Below, one piece after another: positions 53,086 through 61,654 of a stretch of DNA of 64,000 bases. Below the pieces are notes generated by a model. The model searched no databases and was not told the origin of the DNA. It was given only the letters and a program-made list of their open reading frames with translations. Every line of letters starts with the position of its first letter. Position 1 is the first letter of the stretch. Source of the stretch: an uncultured Clostridia bacterium. GTDB lineage: Bacteria > Bacillota > Clostridia > Monoglobales > Monoglobaceae. The translations under genes and the position numbers were made by a program. The DNA lies in contig CAKSFQ010000001.1 in the NCBI GenBank assembly GCA_934454115.1, positions 186,001 through 250,000 on the forward strand. The letters are read 5' to 3'.

Positions 53086-54378
53086 TTATATCTTACAGGG
53101 TATTCCGCGGGTTTTTTCTTTCTTCTCTTTTTCACTCGATGGCTCGGTCATCATCTTCTGCCGCCAGGGTCTGATACAAAGCAGGCAGACGGCCGTACCG
53201 AGAGCGGCAATCGCACACCAGGCGGCAAGGGTAAAGCCCCAGCCCATCTTTTCGGACAGTACCGCGATCCCATAGGTGGAGAGTGCGCTGCCGATATAGG
53301 TGCAGGCGTTTAAAAGGCCGGAAACCGTCGAGACGTTGCCCTGTTTTTTGAAAAACGGCGGTATCATACAGGTAATCATCACGTTAACCCCGTGCATACA
53401 ACCGGTCAGCGCCGCCGAAAACGCAACGGACGCGCCGGCAGAATGGCCGGTCACCGCCGTCAATAGGAGCGCTGACACCGCACCGCCGCCAAAGAACACC
53501 CCGGCACAGGTCATGGGGTTTTTCAGTTTTTTGGTATAGATATAGACGGTGATCTGGACGCAGGCAATGCTGAATATCGGCAAAATCACGCCGGTTAAAA
53601 TCGAGATCGCGCTGCTTAGATGATAGGTTTCTAAAATATAAGACGGCATCCAGGTCGTTACGCCATCGCGCAGCATCCCCTGAAGGGCAATCACGACCAT
53701 TGCGCCCAGCATCAGCGGCGTAAAGAGACCGCCGCGCCGATGCGCTGCGGCGGTTGCCGTGCTTCTTGTAATCTTGATTTCGTAGGAAAACCGCTCCCAG
53801 ATAACGATCATAATGATGCCGCAAAGCGCCGAAAACACAAATACCGACTTCCAGCCAAAGGCCGTGATGCAGAGCGGCGAGAGCAGATAGACCACAATCG
53901 TACCGATGCTGCTCCCCCATGAGACCTTGCCCGTGACAGCTTTATAGTCCTCTTCCGACAGCAGGGTCGTCATCAGTTTGACCAGCGGCGGCCACATAAA
54001 GCTTTGCGCAAAGCCGTTGATGCACCACACAAAAAGCATTTGATACGGACTATGGCAGACCGGAATCAAAAGATTCATCACTACGGTGACAATCAGGCCG
54101 TATTTAACTAGTCGTTTCGGCGAGATACGGTCGCCCATCACACCGCTGACCACCTGGCCGACACCGTAGGTCACAAAGCTGCCCGTCAGCGCAAGCGACA
54201 AAAGGCTTTTTGACATCCCGGTCGCGCGCTCCATCTCGGCGATGATTGCGCCGTAGTTGATCCGTGTGATATAGCTTACCATATAAGTTACGGCAAATAA
54301 AAACGCCAGCGCATTGATTTCGCTCTTCGCCGTCAAAACACGGGTGGTATATTCTTGGTTTTTTCCCTTAAAAAACAT
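53086..54378 (-). CDS. MFS transporter
   Basis: A 430-residue transporter with 12 predicted membrane helices in two six-helix halves, of the organophosphate/sugar-acid type (GSFVTYGVGQVVSGVMGDRISPKRL is the characteristic loop between helices 2 and 3). It probably imports the sugar acid or oligosaccharide product handled by the neighbouring enzymes. AGGAGG precedes the ATG. It is 15 bases downstream of the isomerase gene in the same operon. Confidence 0.88.
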   Translation of the reverse strand: MFFKGKNQEYTTRVLTAKSEINALAFLFAVTYMVSYITRINYGAIIAEMERATGMSKSLLSLALTGSFVTYGVGQVVSGVMGDRISPKRLVKYGLIVTVVMNLLIPVCHSPYQMLFVWCINGFAQSFMWPPLVKLMTTLLSEEDYKAVTGKVSWGSSIGTIVVYLLSPLCITAFGWKSVFVFSALCGIIMIVIWERFSYEIKITRSTATAAAHRRGGLFTPLMLGAMVVIALQGMLRDGVTTWMPSYILETYHLSSAISILTGVILPIFSIACVQITVYIYTKKLKNPMTCAGVFFGGGAVSALLLTAVTGHSAGASVAFSAALTGCMHGVNVMITCMIPPFFKKQGNVSTVSGLLNACTYIGSALSTYGIAVLSEKMGWGFTLAAWCAIAALGTAVCLLCIRPWRQKMMTEPSSEKEKKEKTRGIPCKI

Positions 54379-54393
54379 GATGATTTGATCCTC

Positions 54394-55245
54394 CTATACC
54401 CACATGCCAAGTCCCTCAATATGGGTCGAAAACGTCGTAATCGGCTTATTTTGGAAGAGTTCGTTCGCGTTTCTCACGAAATCCTCGCAGGTAAGATCCC
54501 GGTCGCGGATGATGCTGCGCGGACACTTAAAACCAATCTCATAGAGCCAGATTCCATGATAATTGACATCAAAAAGCGCACCGAGCAACGCCTGCCAGTC
54601 AATCTTACCCTCGCCCGGCAGCCAGTGCCGCTCATTGATAAAGTCACAGTCCGAAACATGGGTGGTAATCATTTTATCGCCGACCCGTCGCACAAAGTCC
54701 GCCGGATCCTCAATGAGCAGATGGTTGGTGTCAAAGCATACTCTAAGATCGTCATGCGCCGAGATCAAATCTAAAATATCGTCCGAATCTCTGCCCAGGC
54801 AGCTGCGCGGCAAATCCTCGACCGCGATCACGGCGCCGCAGGTCTTTGCAAATTCGGCCAGCGCAAACAGGCTTTCCTTTGCGCACGCCATCCGCGTCTT
54901 TCGTTCCTCGATGTCCTCGATCGGCTCACCGCTCGCATGGAGGACAAATTTATCAATCCCGATATCCGCCGCCTTTTGGATCAGCTCTTTAAAATAGCCA
55001 ACCGTCCGTTTGGCAATGGGCGGATTGGACAAATCCACCGTATCAAACGGCCAGTACGGCAGATGGAACGACCAGAGGCCTACGTCGTACGTCTTGGCTA
55101 GCGCCTTGATTTTTAAATAGTCCACATTGGCGTAGTCATCCTCGCCGGGCGACACCTCCATATAACGGATGCCGGCCTTTTGAAACGATGCAAAATAGGC
55201 GTCGTCTAAAATATGGCCGCAACTGGATAATCCTACCTCATACAT
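54394..55245 (-). CDS. Sugar phosphate isomerase/epimerase family protein
   Basis: A 283-residue xylose isomerase-like TIM barrel. Metal-ligand type positions are seen in IAVEDLPRSCLG (Glu), VCFDTNHLLIE (Asp, His), TTHVSDCDF (His) and YEIGFK (Glu). It is only distantly similar to the isomerase at 21.4 kb. I choose ATG 55245 because GGAG lies 9 bases upstream; the earlier in-frame starts at 55254 and 55260 overlap that site. It lies between the GH10 xylanase and the MFS gene. Confidence 0.85.
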   Translation of the reverse strand: MYEVGLSSCGHILDDAYFASFQKAGIRYMEVSPGEDDYANVDYLKIKALAKTYDVGLWSFHLPYWPFDTVDLSNPPIAKRTVGYFKELIQKAADIGIDKFVLHASGEPIEDIEERKTRMACAKESLFALAEFAKTCGAVIAVEDLPRSCLGRDSDDILDLISAHDDLRVCFDTNHLLIEDPADFVRRVGDKMITTHVSDCDFINERHWLPGEGKIDWQALLGALFDVNYHGIWLYEIGFKCPRSIIRDRDLTCEDFVRNANELFQNKPITTFSTHIEGLGMWV

Positions 55246-55314
55246 ATTTTTCATCTCCAATTTAAAATTTTTATCACGTTGTCGATCTATGCTATGCTAC
55301 GAAAAATTTCCTTT

Positions 55315-57837
55315 TTATTTAATAACAACGGTCAACACATTCTCATAGCCCTTATGGAACGCCGCCATCACGTTTTTGGTTTTTCCATTTGCTTTGACGG
55401 TGACGTCATAGTCGCCGTAAAATCCGTTAACGGTGCCGACGCCGTTTTTGTCGGTCGTGGTCTTAGCGTCCCTCGTCCACCACTTATTATAAAGCAGATC
55501 CTGGTACTGAGCGATCCCCGGCTTTGCGCCAAAGGAGCCCCAAATGGTGTAGAGCGGCGAAACGCCGGCGCCGTTACGGTTGTTGGCAGGGTTATCCGGG
55601 CGGTAGGGCGAATCCCAATCCGACCAGTAGTCGGACAGCCACCACAGGTTAAACCCGGTGCACGCCGGGTGAGAAAATGCAGCAATCATCATATCGCGCA
55701 TGATATCGCCCTGCCCCTCGTAGCCATACTCGGAAAATACCGAACCGATTGAAAATTCGGTCACGGCAAAGGTCTTTTGATATTCGTACGCAAACCGATC
55801 CCATACCTCTAAGAACTTGGTCGGGCGGTAGTTGTTATCCGGATCAAAGCTGCCGCAGCACGAATGCCCCTGCATCCCCAAGGAATCATAGTCGATTCCC
55901 TGCGCCTTGAACCAATCCAGCCGCTCCCAGTACGGCGCCTCAAACTGGCGGTTGTCGCAGAGCATCCTCTTTTGGCCGTGGGTCAGCTTATCGGTCGCGA
56001 TCCGGTACACATCCTTAAAGATCCGATCGCCGAACACATCGGTAAAGAAGGTTCTGCCGTGCGTCTCGTTGGTGACATCCCACTCATAAATCTCCGGGAA
56101 CTTTTCGTCCATCTCTGCAAAATGATTCTCCATAAAGCCGAGCAGATCCGCATACCGTGCATTGACCGGCCGGGAATCCTTTAAAAGATCGTACATCGCC
56201 TGCGGATCCTCGGTATAGGAATTACTCGGCATCCAGAGCGCGTGGCCGCGCACGTATTTGAGTCCCTTGGATTTTGCCACATCAATGACCTTCTGCGCCG
56301 CCGACGAATCTCTGGCGTAGCATGGCCACTTTAAGCTGTTGCCGACCGCAACCGCATTAAAGTTGGGCTCCAGCTTATTCACCAGGTTCTTCCACTTGTC
56401 CTCATAACCCACGCCGCTGTTTTCAACGTATTCAAGATCCATCTGAATCCCGAATTTAAACTCATGCTCAAACATATTGAAGGTGACCTCCGCGTCGGGG
56501 ATCACGTTGCCGAACCGGTCCTTAACGATAACCTTAAAGTCGCCCTTTCGCACTGTCTTGATCCGATCGAGCGCCTCTTTTCTCCACGCTGCGTCCGGCG
56601 CAAGCTCTGCCGGTAACAGATCGGTCTTGGAGGAATCAAAATACGAAACATCCGCATCGGGACCGACATTTTGGATTTCAAAGCCGCCGATCTGGATCAC
56701 CTGCTTATAATACGACGGAATAATACGCAGCGAATCGGCATTTTTCACCCCGGTCAGCAAAAAGTCAAACCGTTTCCAGTCGCCGGTCAGGGTAACCTCC
56801 TCTGAGGTTGATTTTTCATAGGTGTCGCTCGCCTGCACCTGGAACATGATGGTGCCGGTCTCCGAATCCGCATCGCCGCCGCTGATCAGCCGCGCATAAT
56901 AGGTCATCACGTACTGATCCTCTGCCGTTGGCTTAGGCAGCTTTTTGGTAAAAAAGTAGGTCTTGTCATTCAGCCCTGTCTTTGCACTGGTGATATTTAA
57001 TTGTACCGCCTTATCAAACGGCAGCGTCTCGGCATTGTCGGTCTCGCCGATGAGCGATCCGTCCATTTTTACCTTCATGGAGAGAAAGCTCTTATTATCC
57101 TGCGCCGACACATTGACAATCTCGGTCTTGCACCACTGATCCACCCACTCGTCCTTGCCGTCGTGGGAGACGTCCATCCCGGTTAAAAAATCGTCCTGTG
57201 AAAAAATCACCGGTCCGGTTGGCAGCGGTCCCCGATCCTCCGGCCTTATCTGCTTGACCGCGTCGGAATAATCCTCTTTATTATAAATCAGATCGTCTAA
57301 CCGATTGGATTTTTGAAACGAGGTCGGTACCGCGCGGTGTCTGGTAGAGTACAGGGTGTCCATGCCGGGCTTCACCCCGCCCGACACAGCCGGGGCGGTC
57401 AGTCCGGTCTTTTCCACCAGGCGGACGCGGTTGCCGGAACGCTCCCGCAGCACATGATAATGAAAATTTTCGCCGCAAAACTCCACCGGAACATATGCCG
57501 CACCGTCAATCCGCTTTGCCGGAGTCTTTAAGCTGACGCTCATCTGCCCGACCTTTGCCGTCGCAGCGTCTATGGTAAAATGTAAGCTGACGCCGTTCTT
57601 TGCCAGGGTGACGATGTTCCCCGATTCGGTATAGGCGGCGCCGATCGCCGCGGCAAACGCGTCCGCCGGAGCTAATATCTGGTGATTGCCCGTGGCGATG
57701 CTGACCGAGGTCAGCGCGTAGCTCTGTCTGTCGCCATTCATGATCAGTTCCGGCTGATCGGCCGCAAACCCCACTGCCGTCTGCATCGTCACCGCCAAAA
57801 ACATGACGATCAAAAGGCCAAAAAACCGTTTCTTCAT
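55315..57837 (-). CDS. Secreted GH10 endo-1,4-beta-xylanase with copper-amine-oxidase-N and CBM-like domains
   Basis: An 840-residue exported enzyme. A signal peptide (1-25, KKRFFGLLIVMFLAV then AADQ) is followed by a copper-amine-oxidase N-terminal type domain (about 30-145) often found on clostridial surface proteins. A carbohydrate-binding-like beta domain (about 210-410) and the GH10 catalytic barrel (about 425-790) follow. Catalytic acid/base Glu591 is in WDVTNE and nucleophile Glu694 in VTEFS. The C-terminal 60 residues resemble a small accessory beta domain. It has its own promoter with an upstream activator-like repeat. AAGGAG precedes the ATG. It starts the operon with isomerase, MFS and sialidase-like genes. 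Confidence 0.9.
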   Translation of the reverse strand: MKKRFFGLLIVMFLAVTMQTAVGFAADQPELIMNGDRQSYALTSVSIATGNHQILAPADAFAAAIGAAYTESGNIVTLAKNGVSLHFTIDAATAKVGQMSVSLKTPAKRIDGAAYVPVEFCGENFHYHVLRERSGNRVRLVEKTGLTAPAVSGGVKPGMDTLYSTRHRAVPTSFQKSNRLDDLIYNKEDYSDAVKQIRPEDRGPLPTGPVIFSQDDFLTGMDVSHDGKDEWVDQWCKTEIVNVSAQDNKSFLSMKVKMDGSLIGETDNAETLPFDKAVQLNITSAKTGLNDKTYFFTKKLPKPTAEDQYVMTYYARLISGGDADSETGTIMFQVQASDTYEKSTSEEVTLTGDWKRFDFLLTGVKNADSLRIIPSYYKQVIQIGGFEIQNVGPDADVSYFDSSKTDLLPAELAPDAAWRKEALDRIKTVRKGDFKVIVKDRFGNVIPDAEVTFNMFEHEFKFGIQMDLEYVENSGVGYEDKWKNLVNKLEPNFNAVAVGNSLKWPCYARDSSAAQKVIDVAKSKGLKYVRGHALWMPSNSYTEDPQAMYDLLKDSRPVNARYADLLGFMENHFAEMDEKFPEIYEWDVTNETHGRTFFTDVFGDRIFKDVYRIATDKLTHGQKRMLCDNRQFEAPYWERLDWFKAQGIDYDSLGMQGHSCCGSFDPDNNYRPTKFLEVWDRFAYEYQKTFAVTEFSIGSVFSEYGYEGQGDIMRDMMIAAFSHPACTGFNLWWLSDYWSDWDSPYRPDNPANNRNGAGVSPLYTIWGSFGAKPGIAQYQDLLYNKWWTRDAKTTTDKNGVGTVNGFYGDYDVTVKANGKTKNVMAAFHKGYENVLTVVIK

Positions 57838-57884
57838 ACTCGTTTACTCCTTTCGAAAGCGACCGCTTGTTCTCTCTATGTACC

Positions 57885-57913
57885 ATTTTATCAAGAATAA
57901 AGCGGTGTTTCAA
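57885..57913 (-). promoter_or_regulatory. Predicted promoter of the GH10 operon
   Basis: Minus strand TTGAAA (57913-57908), 17 bases, TAAAAT (57890-57885). The two GTAAACTTACG repeats sit just upstream of the -35 box. Confidence 0.65.
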
Positions 57914-57917
57914 CAAC

Positions 57918-57947
57918 GTAAACTTACGATTCGTTTGTAAACTTACG
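57918..57947. promoter_or_regulatory. Tandem GTAAACTTACG repeats, candidate AraC/YesN operator
   Basis: Two exact 11-bp copies at 57918-57928 and 57937-57947, 19 bp apart start to start. Each is nearly palindromic (GTAA..TTAC). They lie between the divergent GH10 and yesN-like promoters, where an activator of the GH10 operon would bind. Confidence 0.7.
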
Positions 57948-57975
57948 GTATTTTCGTTTCTTATGTGAAATTATC

Positions 57976-58005
57976 TTGACTTTTTTTGCGCATACTACGT
58001 ATAAT
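57976..58005 (+). promoter_or_regulatory. Predicted promoter of the YesN-type regulator gene
   Basis: TTGACT (57976-57981), 18 bases, TATAAT (58000-58005), about 52 bases before the ATG at 58058. Confidence 0.65.
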
Positions 58006-58057
58006 TGTGGTAGCATCGAATGGATTGCAATATCATAGGAAACGGAGGAGATCGGAC

Positions 58058-59635
58058 ATGAAACTTTTAATTGCAGAGGACGAGCCGTTATGTCTTTCCA
58101 GCCTGAAAGAGATTGACTGGCACGCGCAGGGGATCAGCGCCGTACTGACGGCCGAAAACGGCGAACAGGCGTACCGCCTTGCGCTGGCGGAAAAGCCGGA
58201 CATTATTCTCTCCGATATTCAGATGCCGAAGATGAACGGCTTAGAGCTTGCACAAAAGCTATCGGTCAATCTGCCGGAGAGCCGCTTTATCATTTTAACC
58301 GCCTATAACAATTTTTCTTATGCGCAGGCAGCAATCTCCAATAACGTCTGCTCCTATCTTTTAAAGCCGTTTTTGGATGAGGACGTTATCAATGCCGTTG
58401 CTAAGGAGATCACCAACGTCCGTGAGCAAAAGCTGAAGAATTCCTACACCACACAGATTGCCAAGCAGCTGGAGCTGAGCAAGCATTTTCTGCTAGGGTA
58501 CTTTTTTAACATCATTTCGGGCGAGAACATTGATACCGAGGCGCTCTCCGACATCTTTGGCATCACCGACCAAAACGTCACCTGTACGGCAATGGTGGTG
58601 TCGCTGGAAGCCTCGAAGGAGACCGACTCGTTTAAACAGAATTATCGGATTTTTCATAATCTGATTAAGATTTTTACCGGTAACCACGCCAATCTGCTGT
58701 CGTTTTTTAATACCACGCAGCTGATCTACTTCTTTTTGTCCGATGCGTCCGTACCTCTCCAGAAGGCGCAGGGCGAGGCGCTGCGCTGCGCCGACGCCGC
58801 CGAATCCTACTTAAATTTTAACGGAACAGATAAGTTTGTGATTGGGCTTGGCAACTCGCTTTTAGGCATCAAAAAATGTAATCTCAGCTACAGCAGCGCG
58901 CTGGACGCCGTCCGGTACAGCTTTTACCTCGGCTTTAACTCGGTCATTTGTATCTCGGACTTAGAATCGACAGAGGGGTTTTACGACTACCACTCCTTCC
59001 CAAAGGAAGAATTCTTCGGCTATGTCAAGGCCGGCGACTTTGAAAACGCCAAGTTTACCTTAGAAAAACTGTTTGATAACTTTCGCCGCAGCCAGACCAG
59101 TATTGAGGCGGTACAGCGGATCTGTCACGAGATTTTGGTGCATCTGGCGCTCTGTCTGATGCAGTGCAACCAAGACCCCGACCTGGTTTTCAGCAAAAGC
59201 AACGCCTGGGATATCCTGCGGCAGTACAAGTCGCTCACTGACATTGAGGCGTTTATCCTGGACTTTGTCGACGTGGTGATTGCCGCCATCACCTATCGCA
59301 ATAACCAAAAGACGATGAACTTGGTAAACGATGTCAAGGACTATATCAACAGCCACCTTGACACCTCTCTCAACGAAATCGCCGATCACTTCTTCCATTC
59401 GCCGAACTATTTAAGTAATATCTTTTCGAAGGAGGCCGGTATCACGATCAAAAACTATATGATTGCAAAGCGGATTGAGCGTGCCAAGGAGCTGCTGCTG
59501 CACAGTGACAAGAGCGTCGGCGCGATTGCCGCCGAGGTCGGGTATAAAAATACGCAGCATTTCAGCACGGTCTTTAACAAGCATGTCGGGGTCACGCCGA
59601 CCGCATTCCGCAGCGGCACGGACGGCAGAGAATAG
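58058..59635 (+). CDS. Response regulator with AraC-type DNA-binding domain (YesN family)
   Basis: A 525-residue regulator. The receiver domain (1-120) has EDE near the start and phosphoacceptor Asp53 in IILSDIQMPKMNG. A middle domain of about 270 residues follows, then a C-terminal AraC double helix-turn-helix (about 425-520: EIADHFFHSPNYLSNIFSKEAG, and IAAEVGYKNTQHFSTVFNKHVGVTP). YesN-type regulators usually pair with a YesM histidine kinase; none is in the window, so it is an orphan here. GGAGGAG precedes the ATG at 58058. It is divergent from the GH10 operon and followed by the DUF4091 gene. Confidence 0.9.
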   Translation: MKLLIAEDEPLCLSSLKEIDWHAQGISAVLTAENGEQAYRLALAEKPDIILSDIQMPKMNGLELAQKLSVNLPESRFIILTAYNNFSYAQAAISNNVCSYLLKPFLDEDVINAVAKEITNVREQKLKNSYTTQIAKQLELSKHFLLGYFFNIISGENIDTEALSDIFGITDQNVTCTAMVVSLEASKETDSFKQNYRIFHNLIKIFTGNHANLLSFFNTTQLIYFFLSDASVPLQKAQGEALRCADAAESYLNFNGTDKFVIGLGNSLLGIKKCNLSYSSALDAVRYSFYLGFNSVICISDLESTEGFYDYHSFPKEEFFGYVKAGDFENAKFTLEKLFDNFRRSQTSIEAVQRICHEILVHLALCLMQCNQDPDLVFSKSNAWDILRQYKSLTDIEAFILDFVDVVIAAITYRNNQKTMNLVNDVKDYINSHLDTSLNEIADHFFHSPNYLSNIFSKEAGITIKNYMIAKRIERAKELLLHSDKSVGAIAAEVGYKNTQHFSTVFNKHVGVTPTAFRSGTDGRE

Positions 59636-59662
59636 ACGAGAAAAAACCGAGAAGAACACGGA

Positions 59663-59691
59663 TTGACATTTATGCGCCGCTATGATAAAAT
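59663..59691 (+). promoter_or_regulatory. Predicted promoter of the DUF4091 gene
   Basis: TTGACA (59663-59668), 17 bases, TAAAAT (59686-59691), about 95 bases before the ATG at 59787. Confidence 0.65.
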
Positions 59692-59786
59692 ACACTGACA
59701 CGCGGCGTTTTTCATATGCGTTATGATCTTGCGGCATTGCCGCAAAATCCAATTTTTAAAACAAAAGAATTTACGAGGTGACACAC

Positions 59787-61430
59787 ATGCAATATGAATG
59801 GAAACTAATCAGCAGCTTAGAAAAAGTATTTCCGTCGGACGCGATGCCCAAAGCACAGACCGAAGGCAGTATGCTGAAGAACGAAATCTACTCGTTTCAG
59901 CTGGTCGGCACCTTTCAAAACTACGAAAATTTTGAGGCGTACTTTGATCTTACGATTGATTCGGCGCTCAGCGATTGTATCAGCGTCTATCAGGTCGGGT
60001 ATGTTCCCTCCACCTTTCCGGCGCTGACCGACAACTTTGCAGACGATGACTATATCACCAAGGCGCCGGGGCTGTTCCCCGATCCGCTTTATAAGGTCAG
60101 AGACGGCAGACTGCGTCTGATTCCGGGGCAGCTGCGCAGCTTTTGGTTTGCGGTAGAACCGGAGGGAAAGATCCCTGCCGGCACCTATCCGATCCGCATA
60201 AAGCTTGACGACCGCGAGCACAACTGGCACTGTGAGCTCACCTTTATGCTGGAGATTATTGACGCGGCGCTGCCAAAGCAGGATCTGCTCTGCACCGGCT
60301 GGTTCCACGGGGACTGTCTGTCCGTCCTCCACAATACCGAGATGCAAAGCGACGACTACTTTGCCTTAACCGAAAAATACCTCAAAATCTACAAAAAGTT
60401 CGGGCATAACATGATCTTAACGCCGGTCTTTACGCCGCCGCTTGACACCGACATCGGCGGTGAACGCCCCACCAATCAGCTGGTGGACGTGACCGTGACG
60501 GACGGTACATACTCCTTTGATTTTACCAACTTAAAGCGGTGGATTGGGCTTTGCAAGTCCTGCGGCATCGAATATTTTGAGATTTCGCACCTGTTTACGC
60601 AGTGGGGCGCCTACCATGCGCCAAAGATCATGGCAACGGTAAACGGCAGCTATCAGAAGATTTTCGGCTGGGAGACGGATTCCCTATCGCCCGAATACCA
60701 CGCGTTTTTGGACGCATTTTTGCCGAAACTGAAGGAATTTTTGACCGCGGAGGGCGTTTATGAAAACTGCCTCTTCCACGTTTCGGACGAGCCGCACGCC
60801 GACCACAGAGAACAGTACGAAAAGGTGCGCAAGGCGCTGCTTTGCCATATCGAAGAGGATCGTCTCTTTGACGCGCTGTCGGATTTCAGTTTTTATGAGA
60901 ACGGGCTGATCCACCGTCCGGTGGTGCCCGTGGACGTCATCAACCCGTTTGTGGAGCATGCGGTAAAGCCCCTTTGGGCATACTATTGCTGCTGCCAGGG
61001 CAAAAAGGTGGCAAACCGCTTTATGGCGATGCCGTCTTACCGCAACCGCGTTTTAGGCTATCAACTGTACAAGCATGATATCGAGGGATTTTTGCAATGG
61101 GGCTTTAACTTCTGGTTCTCCGGCAAGTCCCGGTACGTCATTGATCCCTTTGCCGACACCTCGTCGGGCGACTGCTTCCCGTCAGGCGATGCCTTTGTGG
61201 TCTATCCCTTAGACAAGCAGGGCGATGTTACGGTATCGCTGCGGCTTTATGTCTTTCATGACGCGCTGCAGGATTTGAGGGCGCTAAAGCTGCTGGAATC
61301 CTATATCGGCAAGGACGCAGTGATGGCGATGCTGACCGATATTCAAGGCTTTGAGGAATATCCGCGAGACAACGACGCGCTGCTCCTTCTTCGGGAGACC
61401 ATCAATCAAAAAATCAAAGAAAATCTTTAA
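59787..61430 (+). CDS. DUF4091 domain-containing putative glycoside-hydrolase-like protein
   Basis: A 547-residue protein without an evident signal peptide. The N-terminal 170 residues are beta-rich. The remainder looks like a TIM barrel with acidic residues in FHVSDEPHADH and a C-terminal DUF4091-type region (RVLGYQLYKHDIEGFLQWGFNFW, then LRLYVFHDALQDLRALKLLE). Proteins with DUF4091 are often found in glycan-use loci and are regarded as glycosidase-related, but no activity is settled. The ATG at 59787 follows GAGG by 8 bases. A strong hairpin follows the stop. Confidence 0.82.
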   Translation: MQYEWKLISSLEKVFPSDAMPKAQTEGSMLKNEIYSFQLVGTFQNYENFEAYFDLTIDSALSDCISVYQVGYVPSTFPALTDNFADDDYITKAPGLFPDPLYKVRDGRLRLIPGQLRSFWFAVEPEGKIPAGTYPIRIKLDDREHNWHCELTFMLEIIDAALPKQDLLCTGWFHGDCLSVLHNTEMQSDDYFALTEKYLKIYKKFGHNMILTPVFTPPLDTDIGGERPTNQLVDVTVTDGTYSFDFTNLKRWIGLCKSCGIEYFEISHLFTQWGAYHAPKIMATVNGSYQKIFGWETDSLSPEYHAFLDAFLPKLKEFLTAEGVYENCLFHVSDEPHADHREQYEKVRKALLCHIEEDRLFDALSDFSFYENGLIHRPVVPVDVINPFVEHAVKPLWAYYCCCQGKKVANRFMAMPSYRNRVLGYQLYKHDIEGFLQWGFNFWFSGKSRYVIDPFADTSSGDCFPSGDAFVVYPLDKQGDVTVSLRLYVFHDALQDLRALKLLESYIGKDAVMAMLTDIQGFEEYPRDNDALLLLRETINQKIKENL

Positions 61431-61436
61431 ACCTTC

Positions 61437-61466
61437 GGCACGGCAGGGAACCACCCCTGCCGTGCC
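61437..61466 (+). terminator. Terminator-like hairpin after the DUF4091 gene
   Basis: GGCACGGCAGGG pairs with CCCTGCCGTGCC around a short loop; a T-containing tail follows. Repeat copy D begins a few bases later. Confidence 0.7.
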
Positions 61467-61474
61467 TTATGTTT

Positions 61475-61580
61475 CAATAAACCTTACTTTGCGAAAAATT
61501 TCATTTTGATCTGATCGCCGTCCCCTGATTCCGCCATGCCTACCAGGGCGGCGCGGCAATGAAATTTTTCGCCGATCTAT
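61475..61580. repeat. Intergenic repeat family, copy D (truncated, inverted orientation)
   Basis: It begins CAATAAACCTTAC, then GCGAAAAATTTCATT, TTGATCTGATCGCCGTCCCC and GGCAATGAAATTTTTCGCC, in the same order as copy C. The GCAAGATAT arm and the TGTCGA border are missing, so only the one large hairpin remains. It lies between the DUF4091 gene and spoIIP. Confidence 0.75.
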
Positions 61581-61654
61581 CAAAAAGTTCTAACCGCCGC
61601 CTTTGGCTCATAAAATAAAAAAAGAACCACAAAGACAAGCCGGAGGCACACAAC

